A stretch of 6,287 nt of DNA from an uncultured Ruminococcus sp. (GTDB taxonomy: Bacteria; Bacillota; Clostridia; Oscillospirales; Ruminococcaceae). A program made the translations under genes and the position numbers. The stretch spans positions 1-6,287 of the forward strand of contig CAMWRC010000081.1 in the NCBI GenBank assembly GCA_947176565.1, given 5' to 3'. The notes beneath the pieces were generated by a model. The model ran no database searches, had not been told where the DNA came from, and saw only the letters and a list, made by a program, of their open reading frames with translations. This document shows, one piece after another, positions 6,204-6,287 of this stretch. How positions within the stretch are numbered: position 1 is the first letter of the stretch; every line of letters begins with the position of its first letter.

Positions 6204-6287
6204 ATGAAAAAATGTATGATTATCGGCTGCGGTGGAGTTGCCTCTGTTGCTATTCACAAATGCTGTCAGAACAGCGAGGTATTCGAG
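6204..6287 (+). CDS. Carboxynorspermidine/carboxyspermidine dehydrogenase-like protein (saccharopine dehydrogenase family), 3'-truncated by window edge
   Basis: Only 28 residues are inside the window and the frame is still open at the edge. The N-terminus MKKCMIIGCGGVASVAIHKC is a beta strand followed by a GxGGVA dinucleotide-binding turn. The following HKCCQNSEVFE is characteristic, in my recollection, of the saccharopine dehydrogenase-like branch that includes carboxynorspermidine dehydrogenase. That enzyme condenses putrescine (or diaminopropane) with aspartate semialdehyde and reduces the product to carboxyspermidine, which a PLP decarboxylase converts to spermidine. The start has AAAAGGAG 9 bases upstream. 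Being in one operon with speD, speA, speE and speB supports a polyamine role over a lysine-pathway saccharopine dehydrogenase. The evidence is short, so the specific function is moderate confidence and the Rossmann dehydrogenase call is stronger. Confidence 0.72.
   Translation, partial: MKKCMIIGCGGVASVAIHKCCQNSEVFE

Overview
The window looks like part of a long polyamine-biosynthesis operon from a low-to-moderate GC Firmicute. Everything lies on the + strand. An anaerobic gut or rumen Clostridia member of the Ruminococcus/Oscillospiraceae type is my best guess. It rests on the combination of an E. coli-type SpeD, a Bacillus-type PLP arginine decarboxylase and the start of a carboxynorspermidine dehydrogenase-like gene, on strong AGGAG-type ribosome binding sites, and on AT-rich genes. 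The species cannot be fixed from this sequence.

Layout: (1) 3-548, 3' part of speD (S-adenosylmethionine decarboxylase), cut by the window edge; (2) 529-1974, speA-type decarboxylase, overlapping speD; (3) 1993-2424, an unrecognised three-helix membrane protein; (4) 2461-3312, speE (spermidine synthase); (5) 3302-4153, speB (agmatinase), overlapping speE; (6) 4166-4897, a DUF1963/YwqG-family cytosolic protein; (7) 4922-5422, a DUF3592-type membrane protein; (8) 5419-5736, a small soluble protein of unknown family; (9) 5766-6188, a second, shorter DUF3592-like protein with a TTG start; (10) 6204 to the window end, the first 28 residues of a Rossmann-fold dehydrogenase resembling carboxynorspermidine/carboxyspermidine dehydrogenase.

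The core enzymes form a complete route. SpeA turns arginine into agmatine and SpeB turns agmatine into putrescine. SpeD makes decarboxylated AdoMet, and SpeE joins the aminopropyl group to putrescine to give spermidine. The last gene, if correctly read, would add the entry enzyme of the alternative aspartate-semialdehyde-dependent route (carboxyspermidine dehydrogenase/decarboxylase), so two spermidine routes would sit in one transcription unit.

Gaps between genes are 12 to 36 bases or are overlaps, and no terminator hairpin is visible between any two genes, so one polycistronic mRNA is likely. The unusual part is five non-enzyme genes embedded in the operon: one membrane protein between speA and speE, and a four-gene block (DUF1963, DUF3592, small protein, DUF3592) between speB and the dehydrogenase. 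Their role is unknown. No RNA genes, CRISPR arrays, insertion sequences or noteworthy repeats were seen, and there is no gene-free stretch over 300 bases.
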